This document shows positions 9,168 to 17,796 of a DNA stretch of 54,509 nt, piece after piece. The position numbers and the translations under genes are program-made. Position 1 is the first letter of the stretch; every line of letters starts with the position of its first letter. The notes under the pieces are model-generated. The model did not search any database. It was not told the origin of the DNA and was given only the letters and a program-made list of their open reading frames with translations. Source of the DNA: Vicingaceae bacterium (GTDB lineage: Bacteria > Bacteroidota > Bacteroidia > Flavobacteriales_E > Vicingaceae); the NCBI GenBank assembly GCA_029210015.1, contig JARGOE010000004.1, forward strand, positions 1 through 54,509. Reading direction: 5' to 3'.

Positions 9168-10889
9168 ATGTATATACTAGGAATAAACGCTTATCATGGA
9201 GATTCATCCGCTTGCATTATGCATAACGATAAAATAATTGCAGCATCAGAAGAAGAAAGATTTAGAAGAATAAAACACTGGGCTGGTTTTCCATCTGAAG
9301 CAATTAAGTTTTGTTTAGGTGAAGCGAATATTGATATTACTCAAGTAGATTACATTACTATTTCTCGGGATCCATCTGCCAATTTACATAAAAAAATTAT
9401 TCACTCGGTTAAGAACTTAGTTTCTGTAAAAGCATTAAAAGACCGTTTAGCCAATTCTAAAAAAATAGTAAGTGTTAAAGGTGAATTAGCAAAAGCATTT
9501 GGCATTGATGAAGAAAGTATTAAAGCTGAAGTTAAAAACATAGAACATCACAGAACTCATTTAGCAAGTGCATTTTTTGCTTCACCATTTGAGGAATCTG
9601 CAATACTTTCTATTGATGGCTTTGGTGATTTTACCTCAACAATGATAGCCACAGGAAAAGACAAAAAAATTGAAGTGCTTGACCAAGTTATTTACCCTCA
9701 CTCTGCTGGTATCTTCTATACTTCACTAACCCAATACTTAGGATTTCCTCACTATGGTGATGAATATAAAGTAATGGGATTAGCTCCTTACGGTGAACCA
9801 AAATATGTTGAAGAACTAAAGAAAATCATCATTTTTAAAGACAATGGTTTATTTGAGTTAGACAATAAATACTTCACTCATGCTAAAGAAGGCGTTAGTA
9901 TGAGTTGGGAGAATGGTGATCCATTTATAGAATCTATTTTTTCTAAAGAATTAGAGAATTTATTAGGCCCAGCTAGGCAAAAAGGGGATGAATTAACTCA
10001 GAAACATAAAAACATTGCTACGTCTGTTCAAAGAGTTACCGAAGAATTAATATTTCACATCTTAAACCATTTGCAAAAAAGAACTGGTTTAGAAAATGTG
10101 TGTATAGCAGGAGGAGTTGCACAAAATTCTGTTGCAAATGGAAAGATTTTAGAACGTACTACTTTCGAAAATGTTTATATCCCTTCTGCTGGGCACGATG
10201 CTGGAACAGCTTTAGGTGGTGCATTATGGTTATATAATCACATTTTAGAGAAAGACAGATTACCTGCTATTTATAATGCTTATACAGGTGCAAAATCTAG
10301 CAATAAAGATATCGAAACTTGTTTAAAGGCTGAAAATGTTGAATATACAAGATACAATGACGATGAGTTAATTGAAAAAGTTTCTGATGCCTTAATGGAT
10401 GGAAAAGTTATTGGTTGGTTTCAAGGCAGATCAGAATTTGGTCCTAGAGCTTTAGGTCATCGTTCTATAATCGTTGATCCAAGAAGAACTGATGCTAAAG
10501 AATTATTAAACTCTAAGATTAAACGTAGAGAAAGCTTTAGACCTTTTGCTCCTTCTATTTTAGAAGAGTATGTTTCAGAATATTTTGAGAAAACAGATAA
10601 GGTTCCTTTTATGGAAAAGGTTTACCCTATTAAAAAGGAAAAACATGCTGAAATACCAGCTGTAACTCACGTTGATGGAACTGGTCGTTTACAAACTGTA
10701 GAAAAAGGTGATAGATATTACGATTTAATTGAACGTTTCAGACAAAAAAGTGGAACTCCTATTTTATTAAATACTTCGTTTAATGAAAACGAACCAATAG
10801 TAAACACTCCAAAAGAGGCTTTAGCTTGTTACTTAAGAACCGATATGGATATGTTAGTTTTAGAAAATTGTGTGGTTTCTAGAAAATAA
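9168..10889 (+). CDS. Carbamoyltransferase (NodU/CmcH/TobZ family)
   Basis: 573 aa, typical for the family. The N-terminal ASKHA/TsaD-like domain shows GINAYHGDSSACI at the start, HHRTHLASAFFASPF near 126, SIDGFGDFTS near 146, CIAGGVAQNSVANG near 315 and HDAGTALGGALW near 341. The C-terminal YrdC-like domain has WFQGRSEFGPRALGHRSI near 420 and ILLNTSFNENEPIV near 532. These enzymes move a carbamoyl group from carbamoyl phosphate, through an adenylate, to a hydroxyl. Here the likely target is a sugar of the polysaccharide. It abuts the next GT2 with no gap. Confidence 0.93.
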   Translation: MYILGINAYHGDSSACIMHNDKIIAASEEERFRRIKHWAGFPSEAIKFCLGEANIDITQVDYITISRDPSANLHKKIIHSVKNLVSVKALKDRLANSKKIVSVKGELAKAFGIDEESIKAEVKNIEHHRTHLASAFFASPFEESAILSIDGFGDFTSTMIATGKDKKIEVLDQVIYPHSAGIFYTSLTQYLGFPHYGDEYKVMGLAPYGEPKYVEELKKIIIFKDNGLFELDNKYFTHAKEGVSMSWENGDPFIESIFSKELENLLGPARQKGDELTQKHKNIATSVQRVTEELIFHILNHLQKRTGLENVCIAGGVAQNSVANGKILERTTFENVYIPSAGHDAGTALGGALWLYNHILEKDRLPAIYNAYTGAKSSNKDIETCLKAENVEYTRYNDDELIEKVSDALMDGKVIGWFQGRSEFGPRALGHRSIIVDPRRTDAKELLNSKIKRRESFRPFAPSILEEYVSEYFEKTDKVPFMEKVYPIKKEKHAEIPAVTHVDGTGRLQTVEKGDRYYDLIERFRQKSGTPILLNTSFNENEPIVNTPKEALACYLRTDMDMLVLENCVVSRK

Positions 10890-11645
10890 ATGAACCCAAA
10901 AGTTTCCATAATAACAGTATGTTACAATAGTGCTAAAACTATTGAAGATACTATCCAATCAGTTATTAATCAAACTTACGATAACATTGAATACATTATT
11001 GTTGATGGGCTTTCCACAGATAATACACTAAAAATAGTTAATAAATACCAAGACAAAATTGCCAAAGTAGTTTCTGAGAAAGATGCTGGTTTATACGATG
11101 CTATAAACAAAGGTATTGGATTAGCTATTGGCGATATTATTGCTAACATTAACTCTGATGATTTTTACATTGACAATAATGTAATTGCTGATGTAGTTGC
11201 CAAAATGGAAAAAGAAAAAAGTGATACACTTTACGCTGATTTGTATTATGTAGAAGCTGCTGACACTAATAAAGTAACACGTAATTGGGTTTCTGGAGCA
11301 TATAAAAAAGGTATGTTTTTTAAAGGTTGGATGCCACCCCATCCTACTTTTTTTGTAAGAAAAAGTGTTTACAATAATTACGGTAAATTTAATTTAGAGC
11401 TAAAATCTGCTGCCGATTATGAGATAATGCTTCGCTTTATCCATAAACATGAATGCAGCATAGTCTATTTGCCTCGTGTAGTTGTAAAAATGCGAGTAGG
11501 TGGTGTAAGTAATTCAAGCTTAAAAAACCGCCTTAAAGCTAACAGAGAAGATAAACGTGCATGGGAAATTAATGAATTAAAACCTAAACCTTACACCTTA
11601 ATTTTCAAGCCCCTTTCTAAGGTATTACAGTTTATGAAGAAGTAA
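10890..11645 (+). CDS. Glycosyltransferase family 2
   Basis: 251 aa GT-A fold transferase. It opens with VSIITVCYNSAKTIEDTIQSV, then YIIVDGLSTDNT near 36, the diphosphate-metal motif region NINSDDFY near 87, and an HPTFFVRKS plus ADYEIMLR acceptor region near 150-180. This is the WcaA/WbeA-like type of GT2 found in O-antigen clusters. The ATG begins immediately after the carbamoyltransferase stop. It is the last gene of the operon, and its stop touches the stop of the convergent fcl gene. Confidence 0.9.
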   Translation: MNPKVSIITVCYNSAKTIEDTIQSVINQTYDNIEYIIVDGLSTDNTLKIVNKYQDKIAKVVSEKDAGLYDAINKGIGLAIGDIIANINSDDFYIDNNVIADVVAKMEKEKSDTLYADLYYVEAADTNKVTRNWVSGAYKKGMFFKGWMPPHPTFFVRKSVYNNYGKFNLELKSAADYEIMLRFIHKHECSIVYLPRVVVKMRVGGVSNSSLKNRLKANREDKRAWEINELKPKPYTLIFKPLSKVLQFMKK

Positions 11646-12575
11646 CTAGAATTCGAATTCTTTTACATCGTTCATAACCATCTCCACACCTTCTTTTAAA
11701 GATATTTTAGCTTTCCAACCTAAGTTTTCCAATTTAGATACATCCATTAACTTACGCGGTGTTCCGTTTGGTTTGGAAGCATCAAATTTAAACGTTCCAT
11801 TAAAGTCACTCACTTCTTTCATGGTTTCAGCTAATTCTAAAACGGTAACATCTGTTCCTGTTCCAATGTTAAAGATTTCTTCCCCATCATAGTTTTCCAT
11901 TAAGAAAACACAAGCATCAGCCATATCATCTACATGCAAAAATTCACGCATTGGTGAACCATCTCCCCAAATTTCTATCTCTTGTAAATTATTTCTTTTG
12001 GCTAATGAGAACTTACGAATAAACGATGCAAATAAATGCGAATTTTCTGGATCATAATTATCGTTTGGTCCATACAAATTAGTAGGCATTACCGAAATAA
12101 AATTATCTCCATACTGTCTTCTATAAGATTCACATAACTTAATCCCGGCAATCTTTGCAATGGCATAAGGTTCGTTAGTTGGCTCTAACTCTCCAGTCAA
12201 TAAATACTCTTCTTTTAATGGTTGCGGTGCTAATTTCGGGTAAATACAAGACGAACCTAAAAACAACATCTTTTTTACTTTAGCAATATGACAAGCATGA
12301 ACAACATTTAGTTCAATCATCAAGTTATCATAAATAAACTCTGCTCGATAAATATTGTTAGCTAAAATACCACCAACTTTAGCAGCACTCATAAAGACAT
12401 AATCAGGTTTTTCAGCTGCAAAAAAATCATTTACTTGTTGCTGATTACGTAAGTCTAATTCCTTAGAAGTCCTGGTAATAATGTTCGTAAAGCCATCTTT
12501 ACGTAACCTACGCTCAATAGCAGAACCAACCATCCCTCGGTGTCCAGCAATATATATCTTATCTGTTTTATTCAT
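11646..12575 (-). CDS. fcl: GDP-L-fucose synthase
   Basis: 309 aa, near the usual length. An extended SDR enzyme that makes GDP-L-fucose from GDP-4-keto-6-deoxymannose (3,5-epimerisation, then NADPH reduction). Visible: [15 protein letters not shown]-binding loop at 10-20, SSCIYPK at 108-114 with the catalytic Ser and Cys, Y137-x3-K141, and a His at 180 in the place of the E. coli catalytic acid. It overlaps the gmd stop by 8 nt on the same strand, so the two form an operon giving GDP-fucose to the nearby GTs. Confidence 0.96.
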   Translation of the reverse strand: MNKTDKIYIAGHRGMVGSAIERRLRKDGFTNIITRTSKELDLRNQQQVNDFFAAEKPDYVFMSAAKVGGILANNIYRAEFIYDNLMIELNVVHACHIAKVKKMLFLGSSCIYPKLAPQPLKEEYLLTGELEPTNEPYAIAKIAGIKLCESYRRQYGDNFISVMPTNLYGPNDNYDPENSHLFASFIRKFSLAKRNNLQEIEIWGDGSPMREFLHVDDMADACVFLMENYDGEEIFNIGTGTDVTVLELAETMKEVSDFNGTFKFDASKPNGTPRKLMDVSKLENLGWKAKISLKEGVEMVMNDVKEFEF

Positions 12576-13656
12576 TCTGATTTAAAATATCGTGTCCACC
12601 TTGTTTTAAATATTCATCTCTTTTAAAAAGCTTCATATCAGCTTGCACCATATCTTTACATAAGCTAGCTAAATCATGTTGATGTTTCCATCCTAATTCT
12701 TTTTGAGCTTTAGTTGGATCTCCAATTAACAAGTCAACTTCAGTTGGTCTAAAATATTTTGGATCAATTTCTACCAAAACATTTCCTGTTGCTACATCAA
12801 AACCTTTTTCATTAACTCCTTCACCAGTCCATTCTATCTCAATATCAACTTCTTTAAACGACATGGTAACAAAATCTCTAACAGTAGTAGTTGTTCCAGT
12901 TGCTAATACAAAATCATCTGCCTTATCCTGCTGTAACATTCTCCACATACCTTCTACATAATCTTTAGCATGTCCCCAATCTCTTTTTGCTGATATGTTT
13001 CCTAAATATATTTTTTCTTGTAAGCCTAATTTAATTTTAGCTACTCCTCTAGTAATCTTTCTGGTTACAAAAGTCTCTCCTCGTAATGGACTTTCATGAT
13101 TAAATAAAATACCATTACAAGCATACATATCGTAAGCTTCACGATAATTTTTCACAATCCAAAAGGCATATAATTTAGCTACAGCGTAAGGGCTTCTTGG
13201 ATAAAATGGAGTAGTTTCCGATTGTGGAACTTCCATTACTTTACCATAAAGCTCTGAAGTAGATGCTTGATAAAAACGAGTTTTCTTTTCTAATCCTAAA
13301 ATTCTAATCGCCTCTAACAAACGTAAAGCTCCAGTAGCATCAGCATTAGCTGTATATTCTGGAGTTTCGAAAGAAACTTGAACATGAGACATTGCAGCTA
13401 AATTGTATATTTCATCAGGTTGAACTTCTTGAACTATTCTAATTAAATTGGTAGAATCGGTCATATCACCATAATGCAATTTAAACTTCACATCATTTTC
13501 ATGTAAATCTTGATATAAATGATCTATTCTATCAGTATTGAACAAAGAACTTCTTCTTTTAATCCCATGAACTTCATATCCTTTCTCCAACAACAATTCA
13601 GCTAAATAAGCTCCATCTTGTCCGGTTACTCCTGTAATTAATGCTACTTTACTCAT
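12568..13656 (-). CDS. gmd: GDP-mannose 4,6-dehydratase
   Basis: 362 aa. It converts GDP-D-mannose to GDP-4-keto-6-deoxy-D-mannose, the first step to GDP-L-fucose. The Rossmann motif [16 protein letters not shown] is at the N-terminus; ASTSELYG (131-138) carries the Thr/Glu catalytic pair; [10 protein letters not shown] holds Y157 and K161. [13 protein letters not shown] near 194 is the family's NADP/tetramer loop. It is followed by fcl with an 8-nt overlap. A bifunctional role toward GDP-rhamnose would need another reductase that is not seen here. Confidence 0.97.
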   Translation of the reverse strand: MSKVALITGVTGQDGAYLAELLLEKGYEVHGIKRRSSLFNTDRIDHLYQDLHENDVKFKLHYGDMTDSTNLIRIVQEVQPDEIYNLAAMSHVQVSFETPEYTANADATGALRLLEAIRILGLEKKTRFYQASTSELYGKVMEVPQSETTPFYPRSPYAVAKLYAFWIVKNYREAYDMYACNGILFNHESPLRGETFVTRKITRGVAKIKLGLQEKIYLGNISAKRDWGHAKDYVEGMWRMLQQDKADDFVLATGTTTTVRDFVTMSFKEVDIEIEWTGEGVNEKGFDVATGNVLVEIDPKYFRPTEVDLLIGDPTKAQKELGWKHQHDLASLCKDMVQADMKLFKRDEYLKQGGHDILNQNE

Positions 13657-13695
13657 TTCTTTAATTTATATGCAATTTTAAGCAAATTTAACCTC

Positions 13696-14166
13696 TTATT
13701 GATTATGATATTTTTCTCCTTTTAAAATGGTGAATGCTCTGTATAGTTGCTCTACAAAAAAAAGCCTTACCATTTGATGAGAGAATGTTAATTTAGATAA
13801 ACCAACCTTTGCAATTGCTCTTTCATACATAAGTTCCGAGAACCCAAAAGGTCCACCAATTACAAACACTATATCATTACCAGAATTCATTCTTTTTTGC
13901 AAAAATTTTGAAAACCCAACAGAATTATACTCCTCCCCTTTTTCATCTAACAATATCAAATAATCATTCGTATTTACTTTTGATAATATTTCCTTTTCTT
14001 CTAACTCTTTTTGCAAAATCACATTAGTCTTTTTTCCTACTTTAACATCATTTATAATAATCAACTCAAAAGAGGCATAGTGTTTCAAACGTTTTAAGTA
14101 CTTGTCTATACCCTCTTTTAGGTATGATTCATCAGTCTTTCCTATAGCAATTAGCTTAATCTTCAT
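13696..14166 (-). CDS. rlmH: 23S rRNA (pseudouridine1915-N3)-methyltransferase
   Basis: 156 aa SPOUT-class enzyme that methylates pseudouridine 1915 in helix 69 of 23S rRNA. The C-terminal knot shows FVIGGPFGFS near 101, LSKLTFSHQMVRLFFVEQLYRA near 122 and the ending KGEKYHNQ, matching the invariant YH tail. Length equals E. coli RlmH. It is divergent from the DUF4783 gene, a usual neighbour in Flavobacteriia. A candidate -7 element lies 52 nt upstream. Confidence 0.95.
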   Translation of the reverse strand: MKIKLIAIGKTDESYLKEGIDKYLKRLKHYASFELIIINDVKVGKKTNVILQKELEEKEILSKVNTNDYLILLDEKGEEYNSVGFSKFLQKRMNSGNDIVFVIGGPFGFSELMYERAIAKVGLSKLTFSHQMVRLFFVEQLYRAFTILKGEKYHNQ

Positions 14167-14217
14167 TAGGCTAAGTTAAAAATTATTATTTTTGACTTAT
14201 AATTAACTAACAATTTT

Positions 14218-14225
14218 CAAATTTA
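14218..14225 (-). promoter_or_regulatory. candidate -7 element (TAAATTTG) for rlmH
   Basis: On the minus strand TAAATTTG fits TAnnTTTG. The inferred start site would give a leader of about 45 nt for rlmH. A -33 TTG at the usual spacing is not clear. Confidence 0.35.
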
Positions 14226-14265
14226 CTTGGCGTGATGTTTGTAATACTGACGCAAAAATTAAATA

Positions 14266-14649
14266 ATGAATAGTATTTTATTAAATCTCTTTTTTGTTTT
14301 CGCATTTCTTTTTGGAAGTCCGTCAATTTCTAACGATTTAACCAATGCTCTTAAAAGTGGTAACTCACAAAAGGTGGCTACTTTTTTTGGTAAATCGGTA
14401 GATTTAAGTACGCCTGATGACGAAGGAGTTTATAGTAAAATGCAAGCTCAATTAATTTTAAAAACATTCTTTTTAAAAAATAAACCAACAGATTTCAAAG
14501 TTCTTCATAATGGAGATTCTAAAAACAACTCGCATTACTCTATTGGCAATCTAATTACTGCTTCAAAAAAGTTTAGAGTTTACATTCTTTATACTGATAA
14601 AGACAGTAAAACCACCGTTTTAGAACTTAAAATAGAATCTGACGAATAA
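14266..14649 (+). CDS. DUF4783 domain protein
   Basis: 127 aa, with an N-terminal hydrophobic stretch (residues 2-20) that looks like a signal peptide. The rest is a small alpha+beta domain with LKSGNSQKVATFFG near 30 and GVYSKMQAQLILKTFF near 54, which fits DUF4783, an NTF2/SnoaL-like periplasmic domain found beside nadC in many Bacteroidota. Function unknown. It reads away from rlmH and into nadC, 54 nt downstream. Confidence 0.8.
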   Translation: MNSILLNLFFVFAFLFGSPSISNDLTNALKSGNSQKVATFFGKSVDLSTPDDEGVYSKMQAQLILKTFFLKNKPTDFKVLHNGDSKNNSHYSIGNLITASKKFRVYILYTDKDSKTTVLELKIESDE

Positions 14650-14676
14650 TTATCGTTTTCCTTTTTTTGATATGCT

Positions 14677-14684
14677 TATCTTTG
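14677..14684 (+). promoter_or_regulatory. candidate -7 element (TATCTTTG) for nadC
   Basis: TATCTTTG fits TAnnTTTG and lies 19 nt before the nadC ATG, within the 54-nt gap after DUF4783. If used, the leader would be about 14 nt. No TTG is seen at the -33 spacing. Confidence 0.38.
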
Positions 14685-14703
14685 TTAAAAATTAACAAAA
14701 AGT

Positions 14704-15540
14704 ATGAGTTATATTGATGATTTAATAAACATTGCCATTAAAGAAGACATTGGCGATGGAGATCACACATCCCTATCATGTATTCCAAAAGAAGCAAAAG
14801 GAAAAGCTCACTTATTGGTAAAAGAAGATGGTGTATTAGCGGGAGTTGATATAGCGAAAAAAATTTTTCAAAAAATAGATTCAGAAATACTTTTTGACCA
14901 ATTTTTAAATGATGGTGACGCAATTAAAGTTGGAGATATTGCATTTACCGTAGAAGGTTCAAGTCAATCTATATTACAAGCAGAACGCTTAGCATTAAAT
15001 TTTATGCAACGTATGAGCGGAATAGCAACCAACACCAACTATTACGTTAATTTACTTAAAGGAACAAATACTAAAGTATTAGACACAAGAAAAACAACAC
15101 CTGGATTACGTGAAATTGAAAAATTAGCTGTTAAGATTGGTGGTGGTTACAACCATAGAATGGGATTGTATGATATGGTAATGATTAAAGATAATCACAT
15201 TGATTATGCTGGCGGAATTGCTGCAGCTATTAGCTCAACACAAAAATATTTAAAATCAAAAAACAAAGATTTAAAAATTGAAATTGAAGCAAGAGATTTA
15301 GCTGAATTAAATGAAATATTATCTGTAGGTGGTGTTCATAGAATTATGTTAGACAACTTTAGTTATGATGATATTAGAACAGCTGTAAAATTGATTGGTG
15401 ATAAATACGAAACAGAAGCATCTGGTGGTATTACTGATAAAACTATTAGGAACTATGCCGAATGTGGAGTTGATTATATTTCTGTGGGTGCTTTAACGCA
15501 TCAAATAAAAAGTTTAGATTTAAGCTTGAAAGCAATTTAA
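14704..15540 (+). CDS. nadC: Nicotinate-nucleotide pyrophosphorylase (carboxylating)
   Basis: 278 aa. It makes nicotinate mononucleotide from quinolinate and PRPP in de novo NAD synthesis. Motifs: EDIGDGDHTS near the N-terminus, LQAERLALNFMQRMSGIAT near 92, LDTRKTTPGLREIEKLAVKIGGGYNHRMGL split over 119-148 (substrate-binding Arg, Lys, His), IKDNHI near 155, IEIEARDLAE near 195 and EASGGI near 238. The stop is followed directly by the TTG start of the BrkB-like gene. Confidence 0.97.
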   Translation: MSYIDDLINIAIKEDIGDGDHTSLSCIPKEAKGKAHLLVKEDGVLAGVDIAKKIFQKIDSEILFDQFLNDGDAIKVGDIAFTVEGSSQSILQAERLALNFMQRMSGIATNTNYYVNLLKGTNTKVLDTRKTTPGLREIEKLAVKIGGGYNHRMGLYDMVMIKDNHIDYAGGIAAAISSTQKYLKSKNKDLKIEIEARDLAELNEILSVGGVHRIMLDNFSYDDIRTAVKLIGDKYETEASGGITDKTIRNYAECGVDYISVGALTHQIKSLDLSLKAI

Positions 15541-16473
15541 TTGAATAAATACCTTAAAATATTAGTTGGTTCAAAGCTTGTTCAAGCACCATTAAACTTG
15601 AGTAAAAGAATAGTTATACCAGGTTTTGACGGAATACCTTTATACGATGTTTTAGAGTTTTTTATTAAAGGAATAATGCTAAACTCTTTAACTACAAGAG
15701 CATCATCACTTGCTTTTCGTTTTTTCTTAGCTCTTTTCCCTTTTATTATATTTTTAGTTTCAATTATCCCCTATATCCCAGTAGATAACTTTCATTCTGA
15801 GTTATTGAATTTATTAGAACAGGTTTTGCCTGGTGATAGTTATGATATGGCTAAGGAAACCATTAATGATTTAGTTAATAAAAAACACAATACACTACTA
15901 TCTTTTGGTTTTATATTTGCTTTTTATTTGGCTAGCAATGGTGTTAATTCGATGATAACAGCTTTTAACAGCTCATATCACGCTGTAAAAAAAGGAAGCT
16001 TTATACAATCTTACCTGAGGTCATTTTTACTTTTAATTATTTTAACATTATTAATGATTATTGCTATTGGCTTAGTAATTTTTAGTGAAATGATAATTGA
16101 TTATCTAGTGTCTCATGGCTTTTTACATGGAGGTGGTGTTATCTTCTTATTAAATGTGGTTAAATACATAGTTATTCTAGCACTATTCTTTTTAGGAATA
16201 TCATCTCTTTATTATTTTGGGAACATTAAAAACGATAAATTTAGATTCGTTTCAGCAGGTTCCACATTGGCAACATTATTAAGCATATTATTATCTAGTG
16301 GATTTGCTTATTACGTTAATCATTTTGCTTCATACAATAAAGTATATGGCTCAATTGGAACGCTTATTGTTATTATGCTTTGGCTTTATTTTAATTCATT
16401 AGTACTTTTAATAGGTTTTGAATTAAATGCAAGTATCAAACATGCAAAATCAACTAAACAAATAAAAAAATAA
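15541..16473 (+). CDS. YihY/virulence factor BrkB family membrane protein
   Basis: 310 aa with about six membrane segments. The family pattern is visible: TTRASSLAFRFFLALFPFIIF near 51, a helix-rich loop, then GSIGTLIVIMLWLYFNSLVLLIGFELN near 271. YihY/BrkB (formerly called RNase BN) has no settled function. The start is TTG at 15541, abutting nadC. The rlmH-DUF4783-nadC-YihY order is conserved in this group, which supports the start and the operon. Confidence 0.9.
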   Translation: MNKYLKILVGSKLVQAPLNLSKRIVIPGFDGIPLYDVLEFFIKGIMLNSLTTRASSLAFRFFLALFPFIIFLVSIIPYIPVDNFHSELLNLLEQVLPGDSYDMAKETINDLVNKKHNTLLSFGFIFAFYLASNGVNSMITAFNSSYHAVKKGSFIQSYLRSFLLLIILTLLMIIAIGLVIFSEMIIDYLVSHGFLHGGGVIFLLNVVKYIVILALFFLGISSLYYFGNIKNDKFRFVSAGSTLATLLSILLSSGFAYYVNHFASYNKVYGSIGTLIVIMLWLYFNSLVLLIGFELNASIKHAKSTKQIKK

Positions 16474-16478
16474 CTGTT

Positions 16479-17048
16479 ATGAAGAAACTACTTTTTATTT
16501 TAACAATCATTCTAATATCAATACCAAATGTGTATTCTCAAAAAACTTTTGGAGATGTTACTATACCTAAAAAAATGATGGTAGGTAAAACTGTTCTTCA
16601 ATTAAACGGTGCTGGGGTTAGAGAAAAAATGTGGATTGATTTATACGTTTGTGGTTTATTTGTAAAAACTAAAACCACTAATGCTCAAAACATTATTGAT
16701 AGCAAAGAACATTGTGCTATAAAAATTCAAATAGTTTCTTCACTTATTACCAGCAAAAAAATGAGTGATGCTGTTGAAGATGGTTTTAAAAATTCCTTAG
16801 GAAAACCAACTAAAGAAATGAGAGTGAAAATTGATAAATTCAAGTCATTTTTTGCAGAGAGTGAAATAGAAGATGGAGACATCTACGACATTATTTATAT
16901 ACCAAGTAAAGGAGTTGTTGTTTTTAAAAATGGTAAAATTCAACCTATAATTGAAGGTTATGAATTTAAAAAAGCATTGTTTGCTATTTGGTTAGGAGAT
17001 AAACCAGCCGATGATGATTTAAAAGATGATTTACTAGGAGATAAATAG
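16479..17048 (+). CDS. Chalcone isomerase-like secreted protein
   Basis: 189 aa with a signal peptide (about 1-20, cut near VYSQ). The mature part has GKTVLQLNGAGVREKMWIDLYVCGLFV near 37 and VVVFKNGKIQPIIEG near 145, followed by LFAIWLGDKPAD, the pattern of the bacterial chalcone-isomerase-like (Chalcone_3) domain. Bacterial members are not known to act on flavonoids; a lipid-binding role is possible. It lies 5 nt after YihY. It is convergent with the GIN lipoprotein gene with a single base between stops. Confidence 0.82.
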   Translation: MKKLLFILTIILISIPNVYSQKTFGDVTIPKKMMVGKTVLQLNGAGVREKMWIDLYVCGLFVKTKTTNAQNIIDSKEHCAIKIQIVSSLITSKKMSDAVEDGFKNSLGKPTKEMRVKIDKFKSFFAESEIEDGDIYDIIYIPSKGVVVFKNGKIQPIIEGYEFKKALFAIWLGDKPADDDLKDDLLGDK

Positions 17049-17049
17049 T

Positions 17050-17796
17050 TTACCGCTTTCTAAGTTTTCCTTTGCCAGATGTATTGCTCAATGTGATTGC
17101 TGGCTCACCATAATAATCTATATTTCCAGTTGATGTAAGTTCAACCAACAGTTTATTGGTAGCGTTTAAAACAATGTCACCAGAGCCACCATTATTTACA
17201 TGTACATTATTTGCTATTAAATTATTAAAGTACATCCAGCCTAACCCTCCAGAATAGTAATAAGCTGAATTACTATTACCTGAAATTGTTATATCTGATG
17301 GGCCAGTATGAAGCAATACAGACAAATCAGTAACATTAACTTTTAAATTAACACTTCCTGTACCATTCCTTGTCTCAAAAAGGAAATTAGAACCTGTAAT
17401 AGTATTATTACTCAAAACAGTTCCTTGTCCAACATAATAGACTTCCATTACATTAGGTAAAGTAAGATAAGCCGTTATAGCACGTTTATAATTTCTTAAA
17501 AATCCACATTTATTATCGCTACTAATTTTTAACTCGTTATCAGAAATATCGGTATTGATATACGGAAGAATATTCTCTCCTGCTTCAATTTTAAGGCTAG
17601 CAATATTACCTTGGGTAATAATTAAATCAATGTTATCTTCTAAAACTATTTTAGTTACCTCTTCTGTAATATTTCTAAACTCAGTTATATCATTCCCACT
17701 ACCCTTAAAACAGCTAGACTCTTTACCACATGATGATGCAATTATTGATATAATTATCAATAAGTTAAAGAAGTAATATGTTTTTAGCAACCTCAT
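17050..17796 (-). CDS. GIN-domain (DUF2807) lipoprotein
   Basis: 248 aa. A hydrophobic start ends in IIASSCGKES, a lipobox with Cys near 23, so the protein is probably an outer-membrane or periplasmic lipoprotein. The rest is a right-handed beta repeat of the GIN/DUF2807 type: VLEDNIDLIITQGN, LKIEAGENILPYI, a YVGQGTV run, then serine/glycine/asparagine-rich turns such as GGSGDIVLNA and STGNIDYYG. These domains are described as head-domain adhesin-like; function is unknown. The start codon overlaps the upstream deacylase stop (ATGA). Confidence 0.85.
   Translation of the reverse strand: MRLLKTYYFFNLLIIISIIASSCGKESSCFKGSGNDITEFRNITEEVTKIVLEDNIDLIITQGNIASLKIEAGENILPYINTDISDNELKISSDNKCGFLRNYKRAITAYLTLPNVMEVYYVGQGTVLSNNTITGSNFLFETRNGTGSVNLKVNVTDLSVLLHTGPSDITISGNSNSAYYYSGGLGWMYFNNLIANNVHVNNGGSGDIVLNATNKLLVELTSTGNIDYYGEPAITLSNTSGKGKLRKR

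Noticed and set aside
11649-11660. Palindrome GAATTCGAATTC at the end of fcl
   Set aside because: It encodes the Glu-Phe-Glu-Phe end of the protein and has no T-run, so it is likely a coding coincidence and not a terminator.
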